Positions 1-9,417 of a stretch of 64,000 nucleotides of DNA are shown piece by piece. A program made the translations under genes and the position numbers. The stretch spans positions 1 through 64,000 of the forward strand of contig NZ_BANU01000008.1 of assembly GCF_000333035.1 (NCBI RefSeq), in the 5' to 3' direction. The notes beneath the pieces are model-generated. The model was not told where the DNA came from. It saw only the letters and a list, made by a program, of their open reading frames with translations, and searched no databases. How positions within the stretch are numbered: position 1 is the first letter of the stretch; each line of letters opens with the position of its first letter. This stretch comes from Gordonia sihwensis NBRC 108236. Its GTDB lineage: Bacteria; Actinomycetota; Actinomycetes; Mycobacteriales; Mycobacteriaceae.

Positions 1-141
1 TACGAGAGGAAACTCGCCGAAGGAATGTCGAAGAAGCAGGCCCTGCGTTGCCTCAAACGACAGATCGTCCGAGCCGTCTTCCGAGCCCTCGAAACCGACT
101 ACCAAAACCGCATCAACCCGGCCCTGAACACCGCAGCTTGA
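1..141 (+). CDS. IS110-family transposase, C-terminal fragment (cut by window edge)
   Basis: The first 46 codons run open to a TGA and translate to a basic tail, from YERKLAEG through a CLKRQIV segment to NPALNTAA. This resembles the extreme C-terminus of IS110-type (DEDD) transposases, which end with a similar Lys/Arg-rich stretch after the transposase_20 domain. The following GACATAGGAGC just after the stop also resembles the 3' end of IS110 elements. The element's start, its DEDD domain and its left end lie outside the window, so intactness cannot be judged. Family assignment rests on this short tail only. Confidence 0.65.
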   Translation, partial: YERKLAEGMSKKQALRCLKRQIVRAVFRALETDYQNRINPALNTAA

Positions 142-342
142 CATAGGAGCTATGAGTAAGCACCACCCTGCAGGACCTCGAGTAAGCGGAGGAACGAAGC
201 GACGACGCGCATCGAGACCGCCCACCGACCCCTCACCCGCCCCGGTGACCTCCCACTTCCCGACGATCCATTGTGATCTGGGCAACCCCCGTGTACTCTC
301 AGCGAAACTTTTGAAATAAGAACGTTTCACACGGGGGTCGAA

Positions 343-1728
343 TTGAGAACACGCACATTCCTCGCCGCTGCGCTGAGCGCCGTGGCCGTCGTCGCGACAG
401 CGGCGGGGACACCGGTCGCGCCCGCCCACGCCGACCCGGCCGTGACGCAGGCGCCGCTCGTTCCACTGCCACAAGAGCTCGACCCCGCCTTCTACCGACC
501 TCCGGCCCGGGAAGTCGCCGCCGCCGCTCCGGGTGAGATCTTGCGTGCCCGGCGGATCACCCCCGCGAACTTCGGAGTCGCTCCCATCAACGTGGACGCG
601 TGGCAGCTCACCTTCCGGTCCACCGACACCCGCGGTCGGGCGATCCCCGCGGTCACCACGATCCTCAAGCCGCGCGGCACCACGACCGGCCCGCGCAAGG
701 TCGTCTCCATGCAGATCGCCGAGGATTCGACCGCCGGCTACTGCGCGACGTCGTACGCCGTCCAGCACCTCAACGCCGGTCCCCTTCTGGGTCAGGTGGT
801 CGCTCCCGCCGAACTGCTCATCGCCCAGGGCTTTCTGAACCAGGGGTACGCGGTGGTGCTTCCCGACCACGAAGGCCCCAACCACGCTTACGGCGCCGGT
901 CCACTCGGTGCCCGCATCACCCTCGACAGTCTCCGTGCCGCCAAGCGATTCGCGCCGTCGTCGATCACCGATGCCTCACCCATCGGCCTGTACGGCTATT
1001 CCGGCGGCGCCATCGTCACCGGGCACACCGCTGAACTCAAGAAGACGTACGCCCCCGAACTGAACATCGTGGGCGCCGCAGAAGGGGGAGTCCCCGCGGA
1101 TCTCGAGGTGGTCCTCAAAGCCGCGCAGAACAACGTGACCAGCGGCCTCGTGCTCGGCGCGGTGGTCGGACTCACCCGCGAGTACGACTACTTCCGCACC
1201 TTCATGAACTCTCACCTCGATCCGCTCGGCCGGGCGGTGCTGGCACTCAAGGGTCCCCTCTGCGTGCAGTATCAGGCGGCGACCTTCCCGTTCCTGAACA
1301 ACATCGGGTTCATCCGCGCACCGGGCGGCGCGCTGCGGGCACCCGCCGTGCGTCGGGTCTTCGACGACACCCGGATGGGCAAGAGCCTGCCCGACATGCC
1401 CATGTACATGTGGAACTCCGCGCTCGACGAGATCATCCCGGTGGGCCAGGTGGATCGGCTCGTCGGTCAGTACTGCCGCCGCCCGGGTGCTCGGGTGACC
1501 TACACCCGCGACCACCTGTCGGAACATCTCATCGCCGAGGTCTCCGGTGCGCCGCTGGCACTGTTGTGGCTGAAGGATCGGCTCGACGGCAAGCCGGCCG
1601 CACAGGGTTGCCGGACCAGTGACGACCTCACCATGACGTCGCGGCCGCGATGGTGGCCGACGTTCTCGGCAGCGGTGGGCGCCGGGCTGGCGGCACTGTT
1701 CGGCAAACCTCTGGGCGCGGAGCGCTAG
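343..1728 (+). CDS. Secreted lipase of the secretory lipase (LIP) family
   Basis: Probable exported triacylglycerol or ester hydrolase. Residues 1-30 form a signal peptide with an AHA|DP cleavage site. The alpha/beta-hydrolase core carries the nucleophile elbow GYSGG with Ser220, a likely acid Asp362 in SALDEIIP, and a likely His395. The length of 461 residues is normal for PF03583 lipases, which are common in mycolic-acid actinobacteria. The start chosen is the TTG that gives a complete signal peptide; the ribosome site is weak. A TetR gene follows 37 bp downstream and a second lipase lies beyond it on the same strand, so the three may form one transcription unit. Substrate is not determinable from sequence. 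Confidence 0.88.
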   Translation: MRTRTFLAAALSAVAVVATAAGTPVAPAHADPAVTQAPLVPLPQELDPAFYRPPAREVAAAAPGEILRARRITPANFGVAPINVDAWQLTFRSTDTRGRAIPAVTTILKPRGTTTGPRKVVSMQIAEDSTAGYCATSYAVQHLNAGPLLGQVVAPAELLIAQGFLNQGYAVVLPDHEGPNHAYGAGPLGARITLDSLRAAKRFAPSSITDASPIGLYGYSGGAIVTGHTAELKKTYAPELNIVGAAEGGVPADLEVVLKAAQNNVTSGLVLGAVVGLTREYDYFRTFMNSHLDPLGRAVLALKGPLCVQYQAATFPFLNNIGFIRAPGGALRAPAVRRVFDDTRMGKSLPDMPMYMWNSALDEIIPVGQVDRLVGQYCRRPGARVTYTRDHLSEHLIAEVSGAPLALLWLKDRLDGKPAAQGCRTSDDLTMTSRPRWWPTFSAAVGAGLAALFGKPLGAER

Positions 1729-1765
1729 CGGCATCCGGTCCGGGCTCGACCGCTAGCCTGGACCG

Positions 1766-2389
1766 GTGACCGAACCCAGGCTCTATCGCGGCCAGTCGAT
1801 GCACGACCGTCGCCGCGATCGGCGTCGACGCTTCTGTGATTCGGCGATCGCGCTGTTCGGCACCGACGGCTACGCGGCGACGTCCGTGTCAGCGGTCTGT
1901 CGGCACGCCGCTCTGTCATCCCGACAGTTCTACGAGGAGTTCGGCGACCGCGAGCATCTGCTCCGCACGGTCTACGACGAGACCGAGGACGCGGCGAGCA
2001 CGGCCGTCATCGAATCCGTCGAACGGTCACTCGAGACCGCCGCGGAGATCGAGGCGGTGTTCGACGCGGGGATCCGGGCATTCGTCGAATTCTTCGGCGC
2101 GGACCCTCGGCTCACCCGAATCTGCTTCGTCGAGGCAGTGGGTGTGAGCGCGGAGTTCGAGGAACACCGCGCCGAGCGCCGGACCCGGTGGGGTGCCTCG
2201 CTCGACGCGATCAGCGCGGCGGGCGCCGAGCGCGGATTGCTCACCGCGAGGCCCGACCCGCTGCTGTGGACCGGCTTCATCGGCGCGGTGAACGCCGTGA
2301 TCGTCGAGCAGGTGCGATCAGCCGACCTGACCACCGAGGACACCCTCCGGGTGATGCGCACGCTGCTCCGACCCGGTGTTCTGGGCTGA
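1766..2389 (+). CDS. TetR-family transcriptional regulator
   Basis: This is a 207-residue regulator with an N-terminal helix-turn-helix (residues about 20-65; FGTDGYAATSVSAVC followed by SSRQFYEEF), the TetR_N signature. The ligand-binding half is not diagnostic. It starts at GTG; an internal ATG 33 bases downstream (MHDRRR) would keep the whole DNA-binding domain and is a possible alternative. It lies between two lipase genes in the same direction, with 37 bp before it and 54 bp after. By proximity it may regulate those lipases, but no operator was identified. Confidence 0.85.
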   Translation: MTEPRLYRGQSMHDRRRDRRRRFCDSAIALFGTDGYAATSVSAVCRHAALSSRQFYEEFGDREHLLRTVYDETEDAASTAVIESVERSLETAAEIEAVFDAGIRAFVEFFGADPRLTRICFVEAVGVSAEFEEHRAERRTRWGASLDAISAAGAERGLLTARPDPLLWTGFIGAVNAVIVEQVRSADLTTEDTLRVMRTLLRPGVLG

Positions 2390-2443
2390 GCGGGCTCGCG
2401 TCGAAACCTCTCCGCGCCGCACAGTGCCTCCTACGCTGATGAG

Positions 2444-4162
2444 ATGACCACTGCCGCCAGAGCCGGGCGCCTGCTCCTCGCTCTGGCATCCATCGCCGTC
2501 GGCGTCCTGCTGGTGCTCCGCCCGTTCGCGAGCGTGCCGTGGACCGCCGCCGCACTGGCGATCGGCTTGGTCGTGGCCGGACTCGTCGACCTCATCGAAC
2601 CCCAGACTCGCCGGGAACCGCTCCGGCTCGCCGTCGCAGTCCTGCTGCCGCTGGTCGGTGCCGTGCTGCTGATCTGGCGGAGTCTGTCGATCTTCGGTAT
2701 CGCGGTGGCCGCGGCGATCGCGCTCGCGGTGTGGGGCGTGGGCCGATGGGTGCGCGCCGCGCGCCGCGGCCCCGCGTGGTTCGCCGACGTGCTGTTCGGC
2801 GCAGCCGGTATCGCCACCGCTGTGCTCGCGGTGTCGTGGCCGGGTGTGAGCATCTTCATCGTCGTCGAGGCCGTCGGGCTGGCGCTGGTGTGGCGCGGTG
2901 CGGCCGAGCTGTTCGCCGGCATCCGTGGCCGGACCGCCGCGGCCGAATCCGGCCGGGAGCGGACCGCGAGAATCGCGCTGCGGACGGCCGCGGCAGCGGT
3001 CGCGACGATCGTCGCCGTGCCGCTGGTGATCGCGACATTCGTCGTCCGCGGCACCGCTGAGGAACCCGGCCCGTTCTATCGAGCCGAGCTTCCCGCCGGC
3101 GTGCGGCCGGGGACCCTGTTGAAGTCGGAGCCGACCGCCGCGGGCATCCCGCCGGGCGCTCACGCGTGGCGCATCCTCTACTCCACCCCGCGCGGCGACC
3201 GGCCCGCACTGGCGAGCGGTCTCGTCGTCGTTCCGGACGGTCCCGGTCCGCACTCGCTGATCGCGTGGGCCCACGGGACGTCCGGCGTCGCCGAGAACTG
3301 CGCCCCGTCGATGACCTCGACACCGCTGGCACACCTGCCGGGCCTGAACGAAGTGGTCGGGCGGGGCTGGGCGCTGGTGGCCGCCGACTACATCGGGATG
3401 GGTACTCCGGGACCGTCGCCGTATGTGATCGGCCGGGGTGAGGCGCGCTCGGTACTGGACTCGATCCGGGCCGCCCGCGCGCTGCCCGGGGCGTCATTGA
3501 CTCGGTCGACGGTGGTGTGGGGCCATTCCCAGGGCGGACACGCTGCACTGTGGACCGAACTGCTGGCTCCGTCGTACGCACCCGACGCCGGCGTGATCGC
3601 CACCGCGGCGCTCGCACCGGCATCGAATCTGCGGGCTCTCGCCTCCGGGCTGGAGACGATGGCGGGCGGCGCGTTGCTGGCGTCGTATGTGATGGACGCG
3701 TACACCCGCACCTACCCGGACGTCCGCTACGCCGACTACATCAAGACGCAGGCCCGCCTCCCGATGCGCGGAATGGCGGCGCGCTGTCTGTGGTCGCCCA
3801 CGATGCCCGTCTCGCTCGCCGAGGCGCTCATTCTCGGCCACGACTTCTACACGCGCACCCCGACGTCCGGTCCGCTGGGCGCACGACTCGCCGAGAACAC
3901 GCCGAGCGCGCGGCTGCCGCGGCCCACGCTCATCGCCCAGGGACTGTCGGACGAGGTGATCGCGCCGGCGTCGCAGAACGAGTACGTCGCCGACCAATGC
4001 GCCGCGGGCAGCGATCTCGAATACCGCACCTACCCGGGGCTCGGGCACATGACGCTCATCGACGACGACTCGCCCGCCGTCGGGTCGCTCATCGCCTGGA
4101 CGCAGGACCGTTTCGCGGGTGCGGCGCCGACACCGAACTGCCCGGCACCGCATCCGGCGTGA
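2444..4162 (+). CDS. Membrane-anchored lipase: HdeD/DUF308-like membrane domain fused to an alpha/beta hydrolase
   Basis: The 572-residue protein has two parts. Residues 1-205 contain about seven hydrophobic helices resembling an HdeD/DUF308 membrane domain. Residues about 215-560 form a secretory-lipase-like hydrolase with nucleophile elbow GHSQGG (Ser362), likely acid Asp503 (GLSDEVIAP) and likely His535 (GLGHM). With an odd number of helices the catalytic domain could face outward, but topology was only judged by eye. The start ATG follows a GATGAG stretch. Its stop codon directly abuts the stop codon of prpE on the other strand, leaving no space for a terminator between them. The relation to the lipase upstream suggests a shared lipid-hydrolysing role. 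Confidence 0.85.
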   Translation: MTTAARAGRLLLALASIAVGVLLVLRPFASVPWTAAALAIGLVVAGLVDLIEPQTRREPLRLAVAVLLPLVGAVLLIWRSLSIFGIAVAAAIALAVWGVGRWVRAARRGPAWFADVLFGAAGIATAVLAVSWPGVSIFIVVEAVGLALVWRGAAELFAGIRGRTAAAESGRERTARIALRTAAAAVATIVAVPLVIATFVVRGTAEEPGPFYRAELPAGVRPGTLLKSEPTAAGIPPGAHAWRILYSTPRGDRPALASGLVVVPDGPGPHSLIAWAHGTSGVAENCAPSMTSTPLAHLPGLNEVVGRGWALVAADYIGMGTPGPSPYVIGRGEARSVLDSIRAARALPGASLTRSTVVWGHSQGGHAALWTELLAPSYAPDAGVIATAALAPASNLRALASGLETMAGGALLASYVMDAYTRTYPDVRYADYIKTQARLPMRGMAARCLWSPTMPVSLAEALILGHDFYTRTPTSGPLGARLAENTPSARLPRPTLIAQGLSDEVIAPASQNEYVADQCAAGSDLEYRTYPGLGHMTLIDDDSPAVGSLIAWTQDRFAGAAPTPNCPAPHPA

Positions 4163-6040
4163 TCAGTGCCCGAGTTGATCCACCAGGGCCTCGAGCACTG
4201 AGAGGTCCTCGATGGTCGAGGGCACCGCGTACTCCTCACCGTCCACGATCTGCCGCATGGTCTTACGCAGGATCTTGCCCGACCGGGTCTTCGGCAGAGC
4301 CTGGACGACCGTGACGTCGCGGAAGGTGGCGACGGCGCCGATCTCGTCGCGGACCATCTGCACCAGTTCGGCGCGGAGACGGTCCTCGTCGATGTCGGCA
4401 CCGGCCTTGAGCACCACGTATCCGCTCGGCCGCTGTCCCTTGAGGTCGTCGTGAATGCCGACCACCGCGCACTCCGCGACGGCCGGATGCGCGGCGACCA
4501 CCGCTTCGATGCTCCCGGTGGAGAGCCGGTGCCCGGCGACATTGATGACGTCATCCGATCGTCCCAGCACGTAGACGTACCCGTTCTCATCGATGTAGCC
4601 GGAGTCGCCGGTCAGGTAGTAGCCGGGGAACGCCTTGAGGTATGAGGAACGGAACCGCTCCTCGTCGCCCCACAGCCCCGCGAGCGTGCCGGGCGGCATC
4701 GGCAGCTTCACGACGATGTTGCCCTCGGCGTTGGGTCCGAGACGGCGGCCATCGGCGTCGACGACCTGCACGTCGTACCCGGGGACCGGGACCGTGGCAG
4801 TCCCGGGCTTGAGCGGCATGGGTTCGAGTCCACGCAGATTGGCCACTATCGCCCAGCCGGTCTCGGTCTGCCACCAGTGGTCCACCACCGGGACGCCGAG
4901 CTTCTCCGAGGCCCATTCGAACGTGTCGGGATCGAGTCGCTCGCCCGCCGCGAAGAGGGTCTTGAACCGCGACATGTCGTACTGGGCCAGTTCAGCGGCC
5001 TCGGGATCGGCCTTGCGGATCGCGCGGATCGCCGTCGGAGCGGTGAACAGCGCCGACGCTCCGTGTTCGGAGATGACGCGCCAGAACGCCCCCGCGTCGG
5101 GTGTCCCGACCGGCTTGCCCTCGTACATCACCGTCGTCGCTCCGAGCAGCAACGGACCGTAGACGATGTACGAGTGGCCCACCACCCAGCCGACGTCGGA
5201 GGCCGTCCACCACACGTCGTCGGGCGACACCCCGTACACGTTGCGCATCGACCAGTGCAGCGCCACCGCGTGACCGCCGTTGTCGCGCACCACGCCCTTG
5301 GGCTTCCCCGTGGTTCCCGAGGTGTACAGGATGTAGAGCGGGTCGGTCGCGGCCACCTCGACGGCGTCGGCCGGGCGCGCGGTCGCCATCTGCTGGTCCC
5401 AGTCGAGCCACCCGTAGTCCCCCGCCGATCCGGCCACCTGCGGTCGGTCCTTCACGATCACCGTCTCCGGCGCCGACACCGCGATCGCCAGCGCATCCCG
5501 CACCATCGGCAGATACTCGACGGTCCGGCCCGGCTCCAGTCCACCCGACGCGGTGACGATCGCGACCGGCTCGGCGTCGTCGATGCGCGTGGCCAACTCC
5601 GGTGCGGCGAACCCGCCGAACACCACCGAGTGCACGGCTCCGATCCGCGCGCAGGCGAGCATCGCGATCGCGGCCTCCGGGATCATCGGCATGTAGACGA
5701 TGACGCGATCCCCCTTGACCACGCCCTGCGCGGCGAGCACTCCCGCGAAGCGGGACACCTCGGCGAGCAGTTCGGCATAGGTGTACGTCCGCTTCTCGCC
5801 CACCATTGCGGAGTCCCAGACGAGCGCGTCACGATCGCCGCGGCCCGCCGAGACGTGACGGTCGAGCGCGTTCGCCGAGGTATTGAGCGTGGCATCGGGG
5901 AACCATCGGTAGATCGGCGGCTGGGAATCGTCGAGAGCCTTGGTCGGCGGACTGATCCAGTCGATGCCCGCCGCCGCGTCGAGCCAGAATCCGTCGGGAT
6001 CGTCGATGCTGCGGGCGAAGACTTCTGCGTAGGTGGCCAT
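4163..6040 (-). CDS. prpE: Propionyl-CoA synthetase (acyl-CoA synthetase, ANL superfamily)
   Basis: It activates propionate (and probably acetate) to the acyl-CoA through an acyl-adenylate in the cytosol. The 625-residue length matches PrpE. An ACAS N-terminal domain (FWLDAAAGIDW) precedes the AMP-binding P-loop YTSGTTGKPKGV at residues 239-250, and the C-terminal subdomain has TRSGKIL with Lys589, the adenylation and acetylation lysine. The LDRHV segment near residue 59 is typical of PrpE and acetyl-CoA synthetases, so acetate as main substrate is the alternative. It follows two lipases convergently and may feed products of lipid or odd-chain catabolism into metabolism. A TTGCAA-core palindrome lies upstream. 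Confidence 0.85.
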   Translation of the reverse strand: MATYAEVFARSIDDPDGFWLDAAAGIDWISPPTKALDDSQPPIYRWFPDATLNTSANALDRHVSAGRGDRDALVWDSAMVGEKRTYTYAELLAEVSRFAGVLAAQGVVKGDRVIVYMPMIPEAAIAMLACARIGAVHSVVFGGFAAPELATRIDDAEPVAIVTASGGLEPGRTVEYLPMVRDALAIAVSAPETVIVKDRPQVAGSAGDYGWLDWDQQMATARPADAVEVAATDPLYILYTSGTTGKPKGVVRDNGGHAVALHWSMRNVYGVSPDDVWWTASDVGWVVGHSYIVYGPLLLGATTVMYEGKPVGTPDAGAFWRVISEHGASALFTAPTAIRAIRKADPEAAELAQYDMSRFKTLFAAGERLDPDTFEWASEKLGVPVVDHWWQTETGWAIVANLRGLEPMPLKPGTATVPVPGYDVQVVDADGRRLGPNAEGNIVVKLPMPPGTLAGLWGDEERFRSSYLKAFPGYYLTGDSGYIDENGYVYVLGRSDDVINVAGHRLSTGSIEAVVAAHPAVAECAVVGIHDDLKGQRPSGYVVLKAGADIDEDRLRAELVQMVRDEIGAVATFRDVTVVQALPKTRSGKILRKTMRQIVDGEEYAVPSTIEDLSVLEALVDQLGH

Positions 6041-6114
6041 TGGACAACGGTAGCAATCCGGTGACCGGAGTCACTTCTGCAGCGTGGACTCGGTCACACT
6101 TGGTCTCGGATTGA

Positions 6115-6630
<516 letters not shown>

Positions 6631-6669
6631 GTACGCCCGCACCCCTCAACCGGGAACCGCGCTCTCCGA

Positions 6670-6702
6670 CGAGGCCGGTCGCTGTCGCAGCGACCGGCCT
6701 CG
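6670..6702 (+). terminator. Probable intrinsic terminator of the rpf-like gene
   Basis: A perfect 15-bp inverted repeat, CGAGGCCGGTCGCTG and its complement, with a TCG loop lies 39 bases after the stop. There is no clear U-tract, as is common for actinobacterial terminators. Confidence 0.7.
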
Positions 6703-6771
6703 CGGTGTCGCCGGACCCACGCGGCCGGCACGGCCTAGGCTCGGGTGAAGGCGATCAGAGGAGGCCACCGG

Positions 6772-8139
6772 ATGTCGACGCTCTCGTTCACCAGCCTCGG
6801 AGCGGCGGGAACCGTCACCGGTTCCAAGCATCTCCTCGAGCGCGACGGGAGGATGATCCTCGTCGACTGCGGGCTCTTCCAGGGCATCAAGAACCTGCGC
6901 GAGACCAACTGGCGCTCGCTGCCGGTGGATCCGCAGGCACTCGATGCGGTGATCGTCACCCACGCTCATCTCGACCACACCGGATACCTGCCGCGTCTGA
7001 TCCGCGACGGCTTCCGCGGTCCGATCTATTCGACCCCCGCCACGCGCGACGTGGCCGACATCATCCTCCGCGACTCCGCCCATCTGCAGGAACGCGACGC
7101 GATGCTGGCCAACAAGCACCGGGCCACGCGGCACTCCCCGGCACGGCCGCTCTACGACGTCACCGACGTCGAACAGACCATGGCCCAGTTCCACACCCGC
7201 GCCGCGGACAAGTCGTTCTCCCCCACCCGCGAGGTCCGAGCGCTGTTCCGGGGCGCCGGCCACATCCTCGGCGCCGCCACCGTCGAGGTGGAGTGGGGCG
7301 GCGTCACCGTCGCGTTCAGCGGCGATCTCGGCCGGTACGACGATCCCCTGATGTTCGATCCCGAGCCGGTGCCCCGGGCCGACTACCTGGTGTGCGAGTC
7401 CACCTACGGCGATCGCGTGCGAGATCACGCGGACCCGGCCGCCGAACTACTGCGCATCATCACCGAGACAGTCGAGCGCGGCGGCACCGTCGTGATCCCC
7501 GCGTTCGCGGTCGGTCGGACGCAGACGATCCTCTATCACCTCTGGACTCTGCAGCGGGACGGGCTGCTGCCCCGGGTGCCGGTCTACGTCGACAGCCCGA
7601 TGGCGATCAACGCAGGCGAACTGATGCGCTCGCATCCGGCGGCGCATCGGCTCGACGCGGCACACGTCGACGAGATGTTCGCGATCGCCGAGTACGTCCG
7701 CGACCCCGAACGTTCCAAACAGATCTCCGCCGACCACGGCCCGAAGGTCATTCTCTCCGCGAGCGGGATGGCGACCGGAGGCCGCGTCCTGCACCATCTG
7801 GCCGCATTCGTCGGCGGCTCACAGAACACGGTGGTCCTGGTCGGCTATCAGGCGGTCGGCACCCGCGGGCGGTCGCTGGCCGACGGGGCACGCTTCCTCA
7901 AGCTGTACGGCGAGTGGCTGCCGGTGCACGCTCGGGTGGAGAACCTGCACATGCTCTCGGCGCACGCCGACTCCGACGAGCTCATCCGATGGATGCGTGG
8001 CTTCGACGAGGCGCCGCGCCGGACGTTCCTGGTTCACGGCGAACCCAACGCCACGGAGTCGATGCGGCATCGGATCGACCACGACCTCGGCTGGCGGACC
8101 ACCGTCGGACACCAGAACCAGACGTTCGATCTGACCTGA
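6772..8139 (+). CDS. Metallo-beta-lactamase/beta-CASP fold RNA or nucleic-acid hydrolase
   Basis: The 455-residue protein belongs to the CPSF73-like MBL group. Zinc motif 1 THAHLDHTG is at residues 63-71 (His64, His66, Asp68, His69). Later motifs are GAGHILGAA, FSGDLG, CESTYGDR, the beta-CASP segment YVDSPMA, SASGMATGG, and a C-terminal HGEPNA of the RMMBL type. This order is that of metal-dependent endo- or exoribonucleases; family members act in RNA processing. The ATG is supported by AGAGGAGG 8 bases upstream. The next gene is convergent, 37 bp away. The exact substrate is unknown. Confidence 0.88.
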   Translation: MSTLSFTSLGAAGTVTGSKHLLERDGRMILVDCGLFQGIKNLRETNWRSLPVDPQALDAVIVTHAHLDHTGYLPRLIRDGFRGPIYSTPATRDVADIILRDSAHLQERDAMLANKHRATRHSPARPLYDVTDVEQTMAQFHTRAADKSFSPTREVRALFRGAGHILGAATVEVEWGGVTVAFSGDLGRYDDPLMFDPEPVPRADYLVCESTYGDRVRDHADPAAELLRIITETVERGGTVVIPAFAVGRTQTILYHLWTLQRDGLLPRVPVYVDSPMAINAGELMRSHPAAHRLDAAHVDEMFAIAEYVRDPERSKQISADHGPKVILSASGMATGGRVLHHLAAFVGGSQNTVVLVGYQAVGTRGRSLADGARFLKLYGEWLPVHARVENLHMLSAHADSDELIRWMRGFDEAPRRTFLVHGEPNATESMRHRIDHDLGWRTTVGHQNQTFDLT

Positions 8140-8176
8140 CGCGCCGTCGATCGCACCGGAACGCCACTCGGGACAC

Positions 8177-8611
8177 TCAGCCCCAGGTGCCGGCCTGCTC
8201 GACGATGAAGCCCGCGAGAATCACCGCGCTGCCGCCCACCTCGCCGATGATCAGCGCGACCATCGACGCGGTCAGCGACGGCGACGCCGGGTGGAACTGG
8301 TTGGTGGTGTCGCGTCGCAGTCCGTGCAGGCAGTAGGACGCGATCGCACCGACGAAGAAGACGAGGACGACGATCAACGCGACCATGTTGACCGCCGTCG
8401 ACCACGCGCTGAACTGCGCGAACGCAGCCAGCAAGGCGGTGGCGAAGGAGTACATGAGTGCGGCGCGGTGAGCGATGTCGACGTATACGTGTGCCTGTCC
8501 GGTCTCGCTCCGCATGATGGCGGCGTACTTCCACACGCCGAGCAACAGCGCCCACAGAAAGATGACACCCGCGGCGATCAGCGCCACCTGAGCGGTGAGA
8601 GTCAGATTCAT
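8177..8611 (-). CDS. Small integral membrane protein, four predicted helices
   Basis: The 144-residue protein has four hydrophobic segments (about 7-27, 45-65, 75-95 and 115-135) and no recognisable catalytic motif. I do not recognise the family. It is divergent from the DsbA-like gene, with 83 bp between the starts, so a shared regulatory region is possible. Confidence 0.75.
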   Translation of the reverse strand: MNLTLTAQVALIAAGVIFLWALLLGVWKYAAIMRSETGQAHVYVDIAHRAALMYSFATALLAAFAQFSAWSTAVNMVALIVVLVFFVGAIASYCLHGLRRDTTNQFHPASPSLTASMVALIIGEVGGSAVILAGFIVEQAGTWG

Positions 8612-8694
8612 CGCACAAGTCTCGCAGATCGCCCGGGCCCGGCCGCGCCCCGTCTCCCGGCGCCGAGCCTCCGCGTCGTTGCTATGGTGCACGC

Positions 8695-9402
8695 ATGGCC
8701 CCTGACCGCACATCGCTCCGCCGGTCGCGGCTGGTGCCGATCGTCGCGGTGCTGGCGGGCATCGCCGCGATCGTCTTCGTGGTGATCCGTTCCTCGCACG
8801 GGGTCGACGGCTCCGCCGACCGGGCAGGCAGTGCCGCATCGACGCCGGTCCGCTCGGAATGGGAGGACCGGGATCCGACCGATCCGATGACCTTCGGTCC
8901 GGTCGACGCACCCGTCGGTCTCGTGGTCTTCACCGACTACCAGTGCCCGTACTGCGCGAAGTGGTCGCACGACACGCTCCCGGCACTCCTGCCCTATGCC
9001 GACGCCGGCGATCTGCGCATCGAACTCCGGGACATGAACATCTTCGGCGATGAGTCCGAACGCGCCGCCCGCGCCGCCTACTCCGCGGCGCTCCAGGGGC
9101 ATCTGCGCGAGTTCCATGCCGCTCTGTTCGCCGACGGCCGGCCGCGCCCGAAGAGCGCGCTCTCCGACGACGCACTGCTCGCCCTCGCCGGCGAGTTGAG
9201 GCTCGACACCGGCCGCTTCCGCACTGACTACGAGTCGCGCACCGTCTTGTCGGCGGTACGGAACAAGGCGAGTGACGGCTTCACCGCGGGCACTTATTCC
9301 ACGCCCGCCTTCATCCTCGGCGGCCAGCCGATCCTCGGGGCGCAGCCGACGAAGGTCTTCACCGACAAGCTGCGGAGCGAACTCGACGCCGCCGGACGCT
9401 GA
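8695..9402 (+). CDS. Membrane-anchored DsbA-like thiol-disulfide oxidoreductase
   Basis: The 235-residue protein has an N-terminal membrane anchor (residues 13-32) and an extracytoplasmic thioredoxin-fold domain of the thioredoxin_4/DsbA type. The active site is CPYC (Cys84, Cys87) in TDYQCPYCAKW, and a cis-Pro loop STPAF lies near residue 203. Such proteins oxidise or isomerise cysteines of exported proteins. The gene sits 15 bp upstream of a CcdA-like membrane electron carrier, so the two probably form an operon in which CcdA supplies reducing equivalents. Whether it acts as oxidase or reductase in vivo cannot be told from sequence. Confidence 0.87.
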   Translation: MAPDRTSLRRSRLVPIVAVLAGIAAIVFVVIRSSHGVDGSADRAGSAASTPVRSEWEDRDPTDPMTFGPVDAPVGLVVFTDYQCPYCAKWSHDTLPALLPYADAGDLRIELRDMNIFGDESERAARAAYSAALQGHLREFHAALFADGRPRPKSALSDDALLALAGELRLDTGRFRTDYESRTVLSAVRNKASDGFTAGTYSTPAFILGGQPILGAQPTKVFTDKLRSELDAAGR

Positions 9403-9417
9403 GGTGACCGTGCAGCC

